From an uncultured Microcoleaceae cyanobacterium (lineage in GTDB: Bacteria; Cyanobacteriota; Cyanobacteriia; Cyanobacteriales; Microcoleaceae): a DNA stretch of 5,182 nt. Positions 1 through 5,182 of the stretch are shown here, one piece after another (position 1 is the first letter of the stretch; every line of letters begins with the position of its first letter). Made by a program: the position numbers and the translations under genes. The DNA is taken from positions 1-5,182 of the forward strand of contig CALKCV010000148.1 in NCBI GenBank assembly GCA_938083405.1. Reading direction: 5' to 3'. Under the pieces are notes generated by a model, which saw nothing but the letters and a program-made list of their open reading frames with translations, made no database searches and had not been told where the DNA came from.

Positions 1-1089
1 CCAATCCAACTCCATTGCTTGCCCTTCCACGGATTGCTGCGCCATAAATTCGATCTCGTGCAAAACGTTGAGAGCTTTTTGCGCGCCGATAACCGATAAA
101 TTTTCCAGCAGCAGACCCACTGCTAAAACGTTAGTAGCATCGCCGACATTAATCGCCCGAGGAATGCCGATGGCGTGGTGCAGAGTTTCTTTACCCCGCC
201 GAGACTCTGAACCGTCTTCAATATCGTCATGTATTAAAAAAGCATTGTGATAGAGTTCCAGCGCCGCCGCCGTCGTCAATGCCAGATATCCCATTCCTCC
301 CACCGCCCGCGCCGCGCTAATACACATAGTCGGTCGCAGCATTTTTCCTTTACGATAGGGATAATCTTTTAAGCTTTCATATAAAGGAGCATATCCGCCA
401 GAGATGTCGCGCTTCAAATCGATAAAATCCGTTATTTTACTAATAATAGCACGTCGAGAATGCTCCAAAGTTTCGTTAATAATAGTCTTGTCGAATTTCG
501 CTTTTTCTGGTAGCGATCGAGGTATCGCACTCCCTGGTATGTCCGACGGTTGTACGTTAAACCCGTCGGGCAAACCGATAGTAGTTGCGGTCCCCATCAG
601 CCCACCGTTACCTTTGCCCGGCTTGGCGGGGCGAAACTTAATTTGATGTCCGTTCGCTGGTGGGGCAATCGTTACCACTGCGGCATTGCCGTTGCCATTG
701 CTGGCTTTATGACCGTTGCCGTTACCATTGCCGTTGCCATTGCTGGCTTTATGGCCGTTGCCGTTACCATTGCCCTTAGATCGGTGTCCCTTTGCTACTA
801 GGCCAGTTGCCAGGTTGCCTTGGAGAGTTGGTTTTTCTAGTTCCGGTGCGCTTTCTTCTTCTATGGCAACCGGCCTCCAAACCCCATGACCGTTGCCATC
901 GGGCTCGCTTTTAGCTTCGTAGGAGACTGGCCGCAGGCTGCTAATCTCTGCTCTGCCGTTGGAGGGAGGGACTGGTGGCAGACTTTGAGAAAGCTTTGAG
1001 TTTTGGTTAGCAGGAAAACCTTCTACGGGTTCGTATCTTAACCAGTTTACAAAAATGAAGACCACAGCATACAAAAAGATCGCAAACAT
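1..1089 (-). CDS. Polyprenyl synthetase family protein with N-terminal membrane anchor and Asn/Gly-rich linker (C-terminus beyond window)
   Basis: Isoprenyl diphosphate synthase: the family condenses isopentenyl diphosphate with an allylic diphosphate. Reading 1089 down to 1 gives 363 codons without a stop. The catalytic domain begins near residue 193. It shows GKMLRP at 248-253 (Lys249 and Arg252, diphosphate binding), the first Asp-rich motif HDDIED with D288, D289 and D292 (Mg2+ and allylic substrate), the following RRG (R297-R298), and a GQAMELDW segment at the window edge. The second Asp-rich motif should lie outside the window. Residues 1-17 are strongly hydrophobic (MFAIFLYAVVFIFVNWL), suggesting a membrane anchor. 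Residues 20-190 form a low-complexity linker rich in Pro, Asn and Gly. ATG 1089 is preceded by a weak CGGA at suitable spacing. The in-frame stop at 1147-1149 rules out a much longer protein, and I see no other ATG between. Product chain length cannot be told: Phe284 and Ala283 precede the motif, but the rest of the pocket is missing. It is divergent from priA and could instead be a specialised paralogue of CrtE or of solanesyl synthase. Confidence 0.9.
   Translation of the reverse strand, partial: MFAIFLYAVVFIFVNWLRYEPVEGFPANQNSKLSQSLPPVPPSNGRAEISSLRPVSYEAKSEPDGNGHGVWRPVAIEEESAPELEKPTLQGNLATGLVAKGHRSKGNGNGNGHKASNGNGNGNGNGHKASNGNGNAAVVTIAPPANGHQIKFRPAKPGKGNGGLMGTATTIGLPDGFNVQPSDIPGSAIPRSLPEKAKFDKTIINETLEHSRRAIISKITDFIDLKRDISGGYAPLYESLKDYPYRKGKMLRPTMCISAARAVGGMGYLALTTAAALELYHNAFLIHDDIEDGSESRRGKETLHHAIGIPRAINVGDATNVLAVGLLLENLSVIGAQKALNVLHEIEFMAQQSVEGQAMELDW
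691..774 (-). repeat. Two tandem 42-bp units in the prenyl synthase linker
   Basis: Units 691-732 and 733-774 match at 41 of 42 bases. On the minus strand each encodes GNGNGNGHKASNGN (residues 106-133). The single difference is a synonymous Gly codon (GGT or GGC). The period is a multiple of three, so the duplication keeps frame. Shorter Asn-Gly runs flank the units on both sides, so the wider linker is built from the same theme. Confidence 0.9.
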
Positions 1090-1151
1090 AGATTTCCGTA
1101 TTTTTGAATCGTCATAAATAACAAAAGATATCTTATCATAAACCAGCTACT

Positions 1152-1179
1152 TAAATATTTTTTGTTGCATATTTAACAA
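1152..1179 (-). promoter_or_regulatory. Candidate sigma70-type promoter for the prenyl synthase
   Basis: On the minus strand, TTGTTA (1179-1174) and TATTTA (1157-1152) are separated by 16 bases. This gives a plausible -35/-10 pair that would leave roughly 55 bases of leader before ATG 1089. The region is very AT-rich, so such a match can arise by chance. Confidence 0.3.
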
Positions 1180-1185
1180 AGTATT

Positions 1186-1208
1186 AATTAAAAATTAAAA
1201 ATTAAAAA
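1186..1208. repeat. Heptad repeat AATTAAA, three units plus a partial one
   Basis: Direct 7-bp units AATTAAA lie at 1186-1192, 1193-1199 and 1200-1206, followed by AA. Short tandem heptads of this kind (STRR-like) are known from cyanobacterial intergenic DNA. The run sits just upstream of the candidate prenyl synthase promoter, and no function is evident. Confidence 0.75.
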
Positions 1209-1464
1209 TCAATTATATTATTTTTGCTGCAATTGCTTTTCAATATAGGTTTTGTAGAGAAATCGCGGCAAACAGATTTTTTATGTTAGAGTTTCAACTG
1301 ACAACTAATAAGTCACAATAAGTAGCAATTTTGGGGATTGTTTCACGTTTTAAGCGCTCCCGAGTATGAGTTAATAAATTTAGTGCCAAATAGGAAATTG
1401 GGGCGCACCTCAAAAAACCTTTGTCAAGCTGTATGATAATAATGTCCTCAATCTATTTAGCCCC

Positions 1465-4179
1465 ATGTCCTACCAGACCAACGCCCTACCAAAACTCCTA
1501 CTCGCCGAACCGGGTTCGAGCTACGGCAACAACCAACCCCCACCCTCGCCCCACGAACCGCAGTGGATCGAAGTTTTGGTGGACGTGCCGCTACAACAAT
1601 CTCGACCCAACGCCGACGAGGAGGAAGAAAAACTCTATACCTATAAACTTCCGCCAGAATTGGAAGTGAGGCTGGGGGATATTTTGGTAGTGCCCTTCGG
1701 CAGGCAACAAGTAGGAGCGATCGCCATTCGCTATATTTCAGAGCTTCCTCCAGGCTTAACTAGCGATAAAGTAAAAAACATCCTCGATGTCGTCGAAAAC
1801 AACTTCTTCCCCCCTACCTACTGGCAACTCCTGGAACTCACCGCCACCTACTATCAAACCCCGCTCATCCGGGTCATCCGCACTTCTCTCCCCCCGGGTT
1901 TGTTAAAACGCAGTCAGCGCCGGGTCCGCCTCCGACGCGATGCCATCCCCACTGGCGGCGAAATTTTCCTCAATACCAGCGCCGCCCAAATTTTAGAACT
2001 TCTGCAAAACTCCAAAAGCGGCGACTACACCTGGCAATACATCCAGCGCAAAGTAAGAAATGGCTCTAGGGGTTTAAAAGATTTAGTCGGGCGCGGCTGG
2101 GTCGAAAGTTATCTGGAAACGCCATCCCCGCCGCGAGCAAAAACTCAGCAAGCCGTAACTCTGCTGGTTCACAATTTATCGAAAGAGTTAACCGCAAGCC
2201 AACAGAAGGTTGTGGAACAGTTGCGGCGACGGGGCGGGGATATGTGGATGACAGATTTGCTCAAAACTTGCAGTACCAGTTCTTCCGTGGTAAAGGCGTT
2301 GGAGAAAAAAGGTTATGTCGTTATAGACGAAAGGGAAGTTTTACGGCAAGAAGGGGGTAGGGGCGATCGCTCCGACAAAGCAAAAACCCTAACCAGACAC
2401 CAACAGCAAGCGTTAGAAACCATTAACAGTATAGAAGGTTTTGCCAGAGTGTTGCTCCATGGCGTCACCGGTTCGGGGAAAACAGAGGTCTATCTACAGG
2501 CGATCGCTCCCATTTTAGCTCGCGGTCAGTCGGCCCTGGTACTGGTTCCAGAAATCGGCCTGACTCCCCAACTCACCGACAGATTCCGCGCCCGCTTCGG
2601 CAAAAAAGTCTATGTCTATCACAGCGCCCTCTCGGCGGGAGAACGTTACGACACCTGGCGCAACATGACCCGGGGAGTTCCCCAAGTCATTGTCGGGACT
2701 CGTTCTGCTATTTTTGCGCCCTTGCCGAAATTGGGTTTAATCGTATTAGATGAAGAACACGACAGCAGTTTCAAACAAGACCGACCCGCCCCCTGCTATC
2801 ACGCCCGCACTGTTGCCCGGTGGCGCGCGGAGTTGGAAAACTGCCCTTTGATTTTGGGGTCGGCGACTCCTTCTCTGGAGAGTTGGGAAGAAATTGAGGC
2901 GGGGACAAGGTTAGACGAGGGGACGGGGTTGGATCGTAGGACAGGGTTGGACGCGGAGACAGGCGGGACGCCTGTCCTACGGTCGGTGGAGGGGGGAACA
3001 GGCGAGACGCCCGTCCTACGATCCACCGACGCACCAACAAACCATCCGTTAAATCCGCTACAAAATCCGTTGCCAACTAACTATTATCTTTCCTTACCCG
3101 ATCGCGTCCGCGCCCGTCCGATGCCCCCAGTGGAAATAGTCGATCTGCGGGAACAACTGCGCCGTGGCAACCGTTCCATTTTTAGCTACCCCCTGCAAGA
3201 CGCCCTGGGCCAAATGCAGGAGGAAGGAAAACAGGGGATTTTATTCATCCACCGACGGGGGCACAGCACTTTTGTCTCCTGTCGCAGTTGCGGTTATGTG
3301 ATGGAATGCCCCCATTGCGATGTTTCTCTCTCCTATCACCATACCCACGAGGGGGCGACTCCTTTGTTGCGCTGTCATTATTGCAACTACGCCGGGAGGC
3401 AACCGCAACGATGTCCCGAGTGCGACTCTCCTTTTTTCAAATTCTTCGGCAGCGGTACCCAGAAGGTAGCGATGGAGTTGCAAAAACTGTTTCCAGAATT
3501 GCGGGTCATTCGCTACGATAGCGATACGACTAGAACTAAGGACGCTCATCGGATTCTTTTAACTCAGTTTGCCAACGGGGAGGCGGATTTATTGATCGGT
3601 ACCCAAATGCTGACTAAGGGTTTAGATCTGGCGGGGGTGACTTTGGTGGGAGTTGTCTCTGCGGATGGTTTGCTGCATTTATCGGATTATCGCGCCAGCG
3701 AGAGAGCGTTTCAAACTCTGTTACAGGTGGCGGGCAGGGCCGGTCGCGGGGACGATCCGGGACGGGTAATTATTCAAACTTACACGCCGGAACATCCAGT
3801 TATTGATGCGGTGCTACGTCACGATTACGAGTCCTTTGTGGCGGCGGAGTTGGCGGGGCGCAGAGATTTGAATTATCCACCGTTTGGGCGGTTGATTTTG
3901 TTGCGTTTGAGCGGTTACGATTCTGCGGAGGTGGAGACTCGCGCTAAGGAGTTGGCGGCGTTTTTGACTCCTACTACCGATGGAGAGTTTGGCGGGTACG
4001 AACTTTTGGGGCCTGCAAGCGCGCCTATTTTGCGGGTGGCGAATCGCTATCGCTGGCATATTTTGTTGAAGTTACCGGGGGATGGTTCGGAACGTTTGCC
4101 GTTTTTGCCCGGCCTGCGCGATCGCCTTCCTCCTTCTATTAGTCTGACTGTTGATGTGGATCCTTTGAATTTAAGTTGA
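1465..4179 (+). CDS. priA: Primosomal protein N' (replication restart helicase PriA)
   Basis: Superfamily 2 3'-to-5' DNA helicase that recognises abandoned replication forks and starts reloading of the replicative helicase. The protein has 904 residues; E. coli PriA has 732. Order: a Pro-rich N-terminal extension (about 1-32); the 3'-end DNA-binding domain (about 33-125, with EVLVDVPL and LVVPFG); a winged-helix region (about 160-310); Walker A GVTGSGKT at 333-340 (Lys339); DEEH at 429-432; motif III GSATPS from 465; a zinc domain with four CxxC pairs (C606/C609, C615/C618, C637/C640, C650/C653), so all eight zinc ligands are present; motif V GTQMLTKGLD at 712-721; and motif VI QVAGRAGR at 754-761. 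The C-terminus ends in the typical VDVDP segment. Residues about 480-538 are an extra low-complexity stretch made by repeat DNA, with frame kept. ATG 1465 is the only ATG near the conserved N-terminus, although it lacks a visible ribosome site. The catalytic residues are intact, so the protein is probably functional. Confidence 0.97.
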   Translation: MSYQTNALPKLLLAEPGSSYGNNQPPPSPHEPQWIEVLVDVPLQQSRPNADEEEEKLYTYKLPPELEVRLGDILVVPFGRQQVGAIAIRYISELPPGLTSDKVKNILDVVENNFFPPTYWQLLELTATYYQTPLIRVIRTSLPPGLLKRSQRRVRLRRDAIPTGGEIFLNTSAAQILELLQNSKSGDYTWQYIQRKVRNGSRGLKDLVGRGWVESYLETPSPPRAKTQQAVTLLVHNLSKELTASQQKVVEQLRRRGGDMWMTDLLKTCSTSSSVVKALEKKGYVVIDEREVLRQEGGRGDRSDKAKTLTRHQQQALETINSIEGFARVLLHGVTGSGKTEVYLQAIAPILARGQSALVLVPEIGLTPQLTDRFRARFGKKVYVYHSALSAGERYDTWRNMTRGVPQVIVGTRSAIFAPLPKLGLIVLDEEHDSSFKQDRPAPCYHARTVARWRAELENCPLILGSATPSLESWEEIEAGTRLDEGTGLDRRTGLDAETGGTPVLRSVEGGTGETPVLRSTDAPTNHPLNPLQNPLPTNYYLSLPDRVRARPMPPVEIVDLREQLRRGNRSIFSYPLQDALGQMQEEGKQGILFIHRRGHSTFVSCRSCGYVMECPHCDVSLSYHHTHEGATPLLRCHYCNYAGRQPQRCPECDSPFFKFFGSGTQKVAMELQKLFPELRVIRYDSDTTRTKDAHRILLTQFANGEADLLIGTQMLTKGLDLAGVTLVGVVSADGLLHLSDYRASERAFQTLLQVAGRAGRGDDPGRVIIQTYTPEHPVIDAVLRHDYESFVAAELAGRRDLNYPPFGRLILLRLSGYDSAEVETRAKELAAFLTPTTDGEFGGYELLGPASAPILRVANRYRWHILLKLPGDGSERLPFLPGLRDRLPPSISLTVDVDPLNLS
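2905..2958 (+). repeat. Three degenerate 18-bp tandem units inside priA
   Basis: Units 2905-2922, 2923-2940 and 2941-2958 share the pattern AC-A/G-A/G-GGTT-A/G-GA. They encode TRLDEG, TGLDRR and TGLDAE (PriA residues 481-498), a six-residue protein repeat. They run straight into the palindromic repeat that begins at 2959, whose first codons continue the phase as TGGTPV. Confidence 0.8.
2931..3024 (+). repeat. Palindromic REP-like repeat cassette translated within priA
   Basis: Two direct copies, 2959-2984 and 2998-3023, match at 23 of 26 bases and are 39 bp (13 codons) apart. The first holds a perfect hairpin, ACAGGCG-GGA-CGCCTGT (2959-2975). The second has the same hairpin with one mismatch (2998-3014). 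An outer perfect 12-bp inverted repeat, GGATCGTAGGAC at 2931-2942 against 3013-3024, encloses both, and CGTAGGACAGG at 2935-2945 also pairs with 2971-2981. Translation gives GGTPVLRS and GETPVLRS. From memory, sequences of the type ACAGGCGGGACGCCTGTCCTAC are dispersed in many filamentous cyanobacterial genomes; I could not search to confirm this. Confidence 0.8.
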
Positions 4180-4192
4180 TGGGCAGTAGCTC

Positions 4193-4252
4193 GTTCGTAG
4201 TAATCGCTTTAGCGATTCATATAGATAAATCGCTCAAGCGATTGCTACGAAC
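4193..4252. repeat. 25-bp inverted repeat with nested hairpins between convergent genes
   Basis: Arms 4193-4217 and 4228-4252 are complementary at 23 of 25 positions, with a 10-base loop. Each arm itself holds a small hairpin: AATCGCT-TT-AGCGATT at 4202-4217 and AATCGCT-CA-AGCGATT at 4228-4243. The element fills most of the 72-bp gap between the priA stop and the TPR gene stop, and its last base is part of the TPR stop codon. It could end transcription from both sides, but no T-run follows either arm, so Rho-independent termination is not clear. A dispersed REP- or MITE-like repeat is equally possible. Confidence 0.85.
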
Positions 4253-4782
4253 TACGATTCGCTTTCTATTTTGGCGATCGCCTGTTCTATTTGTTCTGCT
4301 TCCTGAGTTTTACCTTCTTTCTTCAATAAATCTCGGGCTTCTTGGAGGGAGTCTATTGCTTCTTTGGCGCGATTTTCCATGTATAGAGCTACTCCTAATT
4401 GATAGTGCAGGAAGGCCATATCCGGTCGCAGGCGGACTGCTTCTTCAAATTGGGGAATTGCTTCTGCTAGTTTGTTTTGGTTTGCCAGAAGAGTTCCTAA
4501 GTTGGCATGAGCTTGTGCTAATTCCGGGTCGATGGAGACCGCTTCTCTAAATGCAGCTTCGGCAGCTTCGACATTTCCTTCCTGATATAGATTGATTCCT
4601 TCTTGGAGACGTTCTAGGGCGTCTTGCTTTTCGGCTACGATTTCCGGGGGAGATTCGAGTATGGGTTGCAGCGCGACTTCCCCCGTAGAGGCAACAGCCC
4701 CATTGCTTGCGAAATTGGTTGTTAAAAGGCCGATCGCGATCGCTGTTGCTAAAACTTCCAAGGGCTTGTGTTTGTCAAACAT
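4252..4782 (-). CDS. Small TPR-repeat protein, probably exported
   Basis: A 176-residue protein with three consecutive 34-residue tetratricopeptide repeats, at about 55-88, 89-122 and 123-155. Each carries the usual pattern (for example AHANLGTLLANQNKLAEAIPQF, the helix A/B core of the second repeat, abridged: Leu95-Gly96, Ala107, Phe112, and Pro120 at the turn). A Glu/Gln/Lys-rich helix closes the protein at about 156-176. Residues 1-31 resemble a signal peptide: a short n-region with Lys4 and Lys6, a hydrophobic core LATAIAIGLL, and an AVA-S site suggesting cleavage after residue 31. There is no lipobox Cys. TPR solenoids bind partner proteins; the partner and process are unknown and no enzymatic domain is present. 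The ATG at 4782 has AAGGA directly against it, too close to be ideal, and a second AAGG about 11 bases upstream. The gene converges on priA. Confidence 0.88.
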   Translation of the reverse strand: MFDKHKPLEVLATAIAIGLLTTNFASNGAVASTGEVALQPILESPPEIVAEKQDALERLQEGINLYQEGNVEAAEAAFREAVSIDPELAQAHANLGTLLANQNKLAEAIPQFEEAVRLRPDMAFLHYQLGVALYMENRAKEAIDSLQEARDLLKKEGKTQEAEQIEQAIAKIESES

Positions 4783-5182
4783 TCCTTAAATTACCTTTAC
4801 TACTGCTTCTGTCTAAATTTTCCTAAGCATACTCCAACGCTTCCGGATTTCAGCTATTAGACCTTGGCCCATTGAAGCGATCGAGTCCGGGCCAGGCTTA
4901 GAGCGGCTATTTTTGCAAATCAATTTTCGATTTCTTTTTTTCAAAAGCAATCCCTAAAATTTGTTCTAATATCAAGTCGCAATAAATAACCTTTATCAAA
5001 TCAAGAGATTAAAAAGGGGAATGCAAGGCAGAACAAGGATTCCAGATATTTTCCTCAATTATTAATTATTAATTATTAATTGTTAATTGATATAAGTAGT
5101 CGTGCCTGCAGAATGTTTGTTTGAAAATTTACTCCCTGTCTGGACCTGTATTAACGCTCGATCGCCACCCCGACGACGAAGG
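4783..5182. other. Intergenic region right of the TPR gene, no supported gene
   Basis: These 400 bases form the upstream side of the TPR gene. On the minus strand TATGCT near 4826-4831 is a weak candidate -10 element. A six-pair stem (TGGCCC 4865-4870 with GGGCCA 4889-4894, 18-base loop) and a heptad A/T repeat (5057-5088) are present. The last ~60 bases are open on the plus strand from a TTG at 5121. On the minus strand a stop at 5151-5153 could end a gene entering from the right. Neither reading is long enough to judge. Confidence 0.55.
5057..5088. repeat. Heptad repeat AATTATT, about four units
   Basis: Direct 7-bp units AATTATT lie at 5057-5063, 5064-5070 and 5071-5077, followed by a variant AATTGTT at 5078-5084 and a final AATT. 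It has the same unit length and a related sequence to the AATTAAA run at 1186-1208, fitting the short tandem heptads described in cyanobacteria. Confidence 0.8.

Larger units (their letters stand above)
1090..1464. other. Divergent intergenic region between the prenyl synthase and priA
   Basis: These 375 bases are AT-rich and hold no supported gene. The left part carries a heptad repeat and a plausible minus-strand promoter, annotated separately. Near priA a TATGATAAT stretch at 1432-1440 could serve as a -10 element, but there is no convincing -35 at the right distance. No Shine-Dalgarno sequence precedes the priA ATG at 1465 (the preceding bases are TTTAGCCCC). No tRNA-like fold or strong terminator hairpin is visible. 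Confidence 0.6.

Noticed and set aside
550..801. Plus-strand open frame with Ala/Val/Ile-rich repeats resembling a membrane protein
   Set aside because: It is the antisense reading of the Asn-Gly repeat in the prenyl synthase linker; the minus frame continues into a conserved catalytic domain.
1421..1669. Plus-strand open frame overlapping the priA start
   Set aside because: Its translation has no recognisable domain, and the conserved PriA N-terminal domain is in the other frame.
2771..3076. Minus-strand open frames across the priA repeat, with protein repeats such as RRTGVSPV and VGQASRLS
   Set aside because: They are antisense readings of the palindromic repeat inside a well-supported priA; such readings of this repeat commonly look open because of its composition.
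4864..4896. GC-rich stem TGGCCC/GGGCCA as a terminator
   Set aside because: Only six perfect pairs with an 18-base loop and no T-run immediately after; it lies upstream of the TPR gene, where no known transcript ends.
5021..5065. Short ORF MQGRTRIPDIFLNY with an AAGGGGA directly before its ATG
   Set aside because: Only 14 codons, the purine run abuts the start codon, and it ends in the heptad repeat; no downstream gene makes it a credible leader peptide.
5121..5182. Possible start of a plus-strand gene: TTG at 5121 followed by an open frame reading LKIYSLSGPVLTLDRHPDDE to the edge
   Set aside because: It has only about 20 codons, a non-ATG start, no ribosome site and no recognised family. 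More sequence to the right would decide.
5151..5182. Possible minus-strand C-terminus FVVGVAIER followed by TAA at 5153-5151
   Set aside because: Nine codons are too few to support a gene; it competes with the plus-strand reading of the same bases.

Overview
The window looks like cyanobacterial chromosome. Evidence: six perfect HIP1 octamers (GCGATCGC, at 1717, 2363, 2500, 4118, 4274 and 4736) in about 5.2 kb, heptad A/T repeats between genes, palindromic repeats of a kind I associate with filamentous cyanobacteria, and the protein families present. A filamentous, Oscillatoria/Microcoleus-like host is an inference and cannot be fixed from this sequence.

Layout: (1) Positions 1-1089, minus strand, carry the N-terminal 363 codons of a polyprenyl (isoprenyl) diphosphate synthase that runs off the left edge. 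It is unusual in having an N-terminal hydrophobic anchor and a long Asn-Gly-rich linker before the catalytic domain. (2) Positions 1090-1464 are an AT-rich divergent intergenic region with a heptad repeat and a candidate promoter for the synthase. (3) Positions 1465-4179, plus strand, carry a complete priA, the primosomal replication-restart helicase. It has all its helicase motifs and all eight zinc cysteines, plus an extra segment of about 59 residues encoded by tandem and palindromic repeat DNA. (4) Positions 4180-4251 hold a long near-perfect inverted repeat between the convergent ends of priA and the next gene. (5) Positions 4252-4782, minus strand, encode a small, probably exported TPR protein. 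(6) Positions 4783-5182 hold no supported gene, only a heptad A/T repeat.

The three genes do not form an operon and have no obvious shared pathway: isoprenoid chain synthesis, replication restart, and a TPR scaffold protein. I see no defence system, transposase, CRISPR array, phage gene or RNA gene. The most unusual content is repeat DNA: a repeat cassette translated in frame inside PriA, a recent 42-bp duplication inside the prenyl synthase linker, and a double-hairpin inverted repeat touching the stop codon of the TPR gene.
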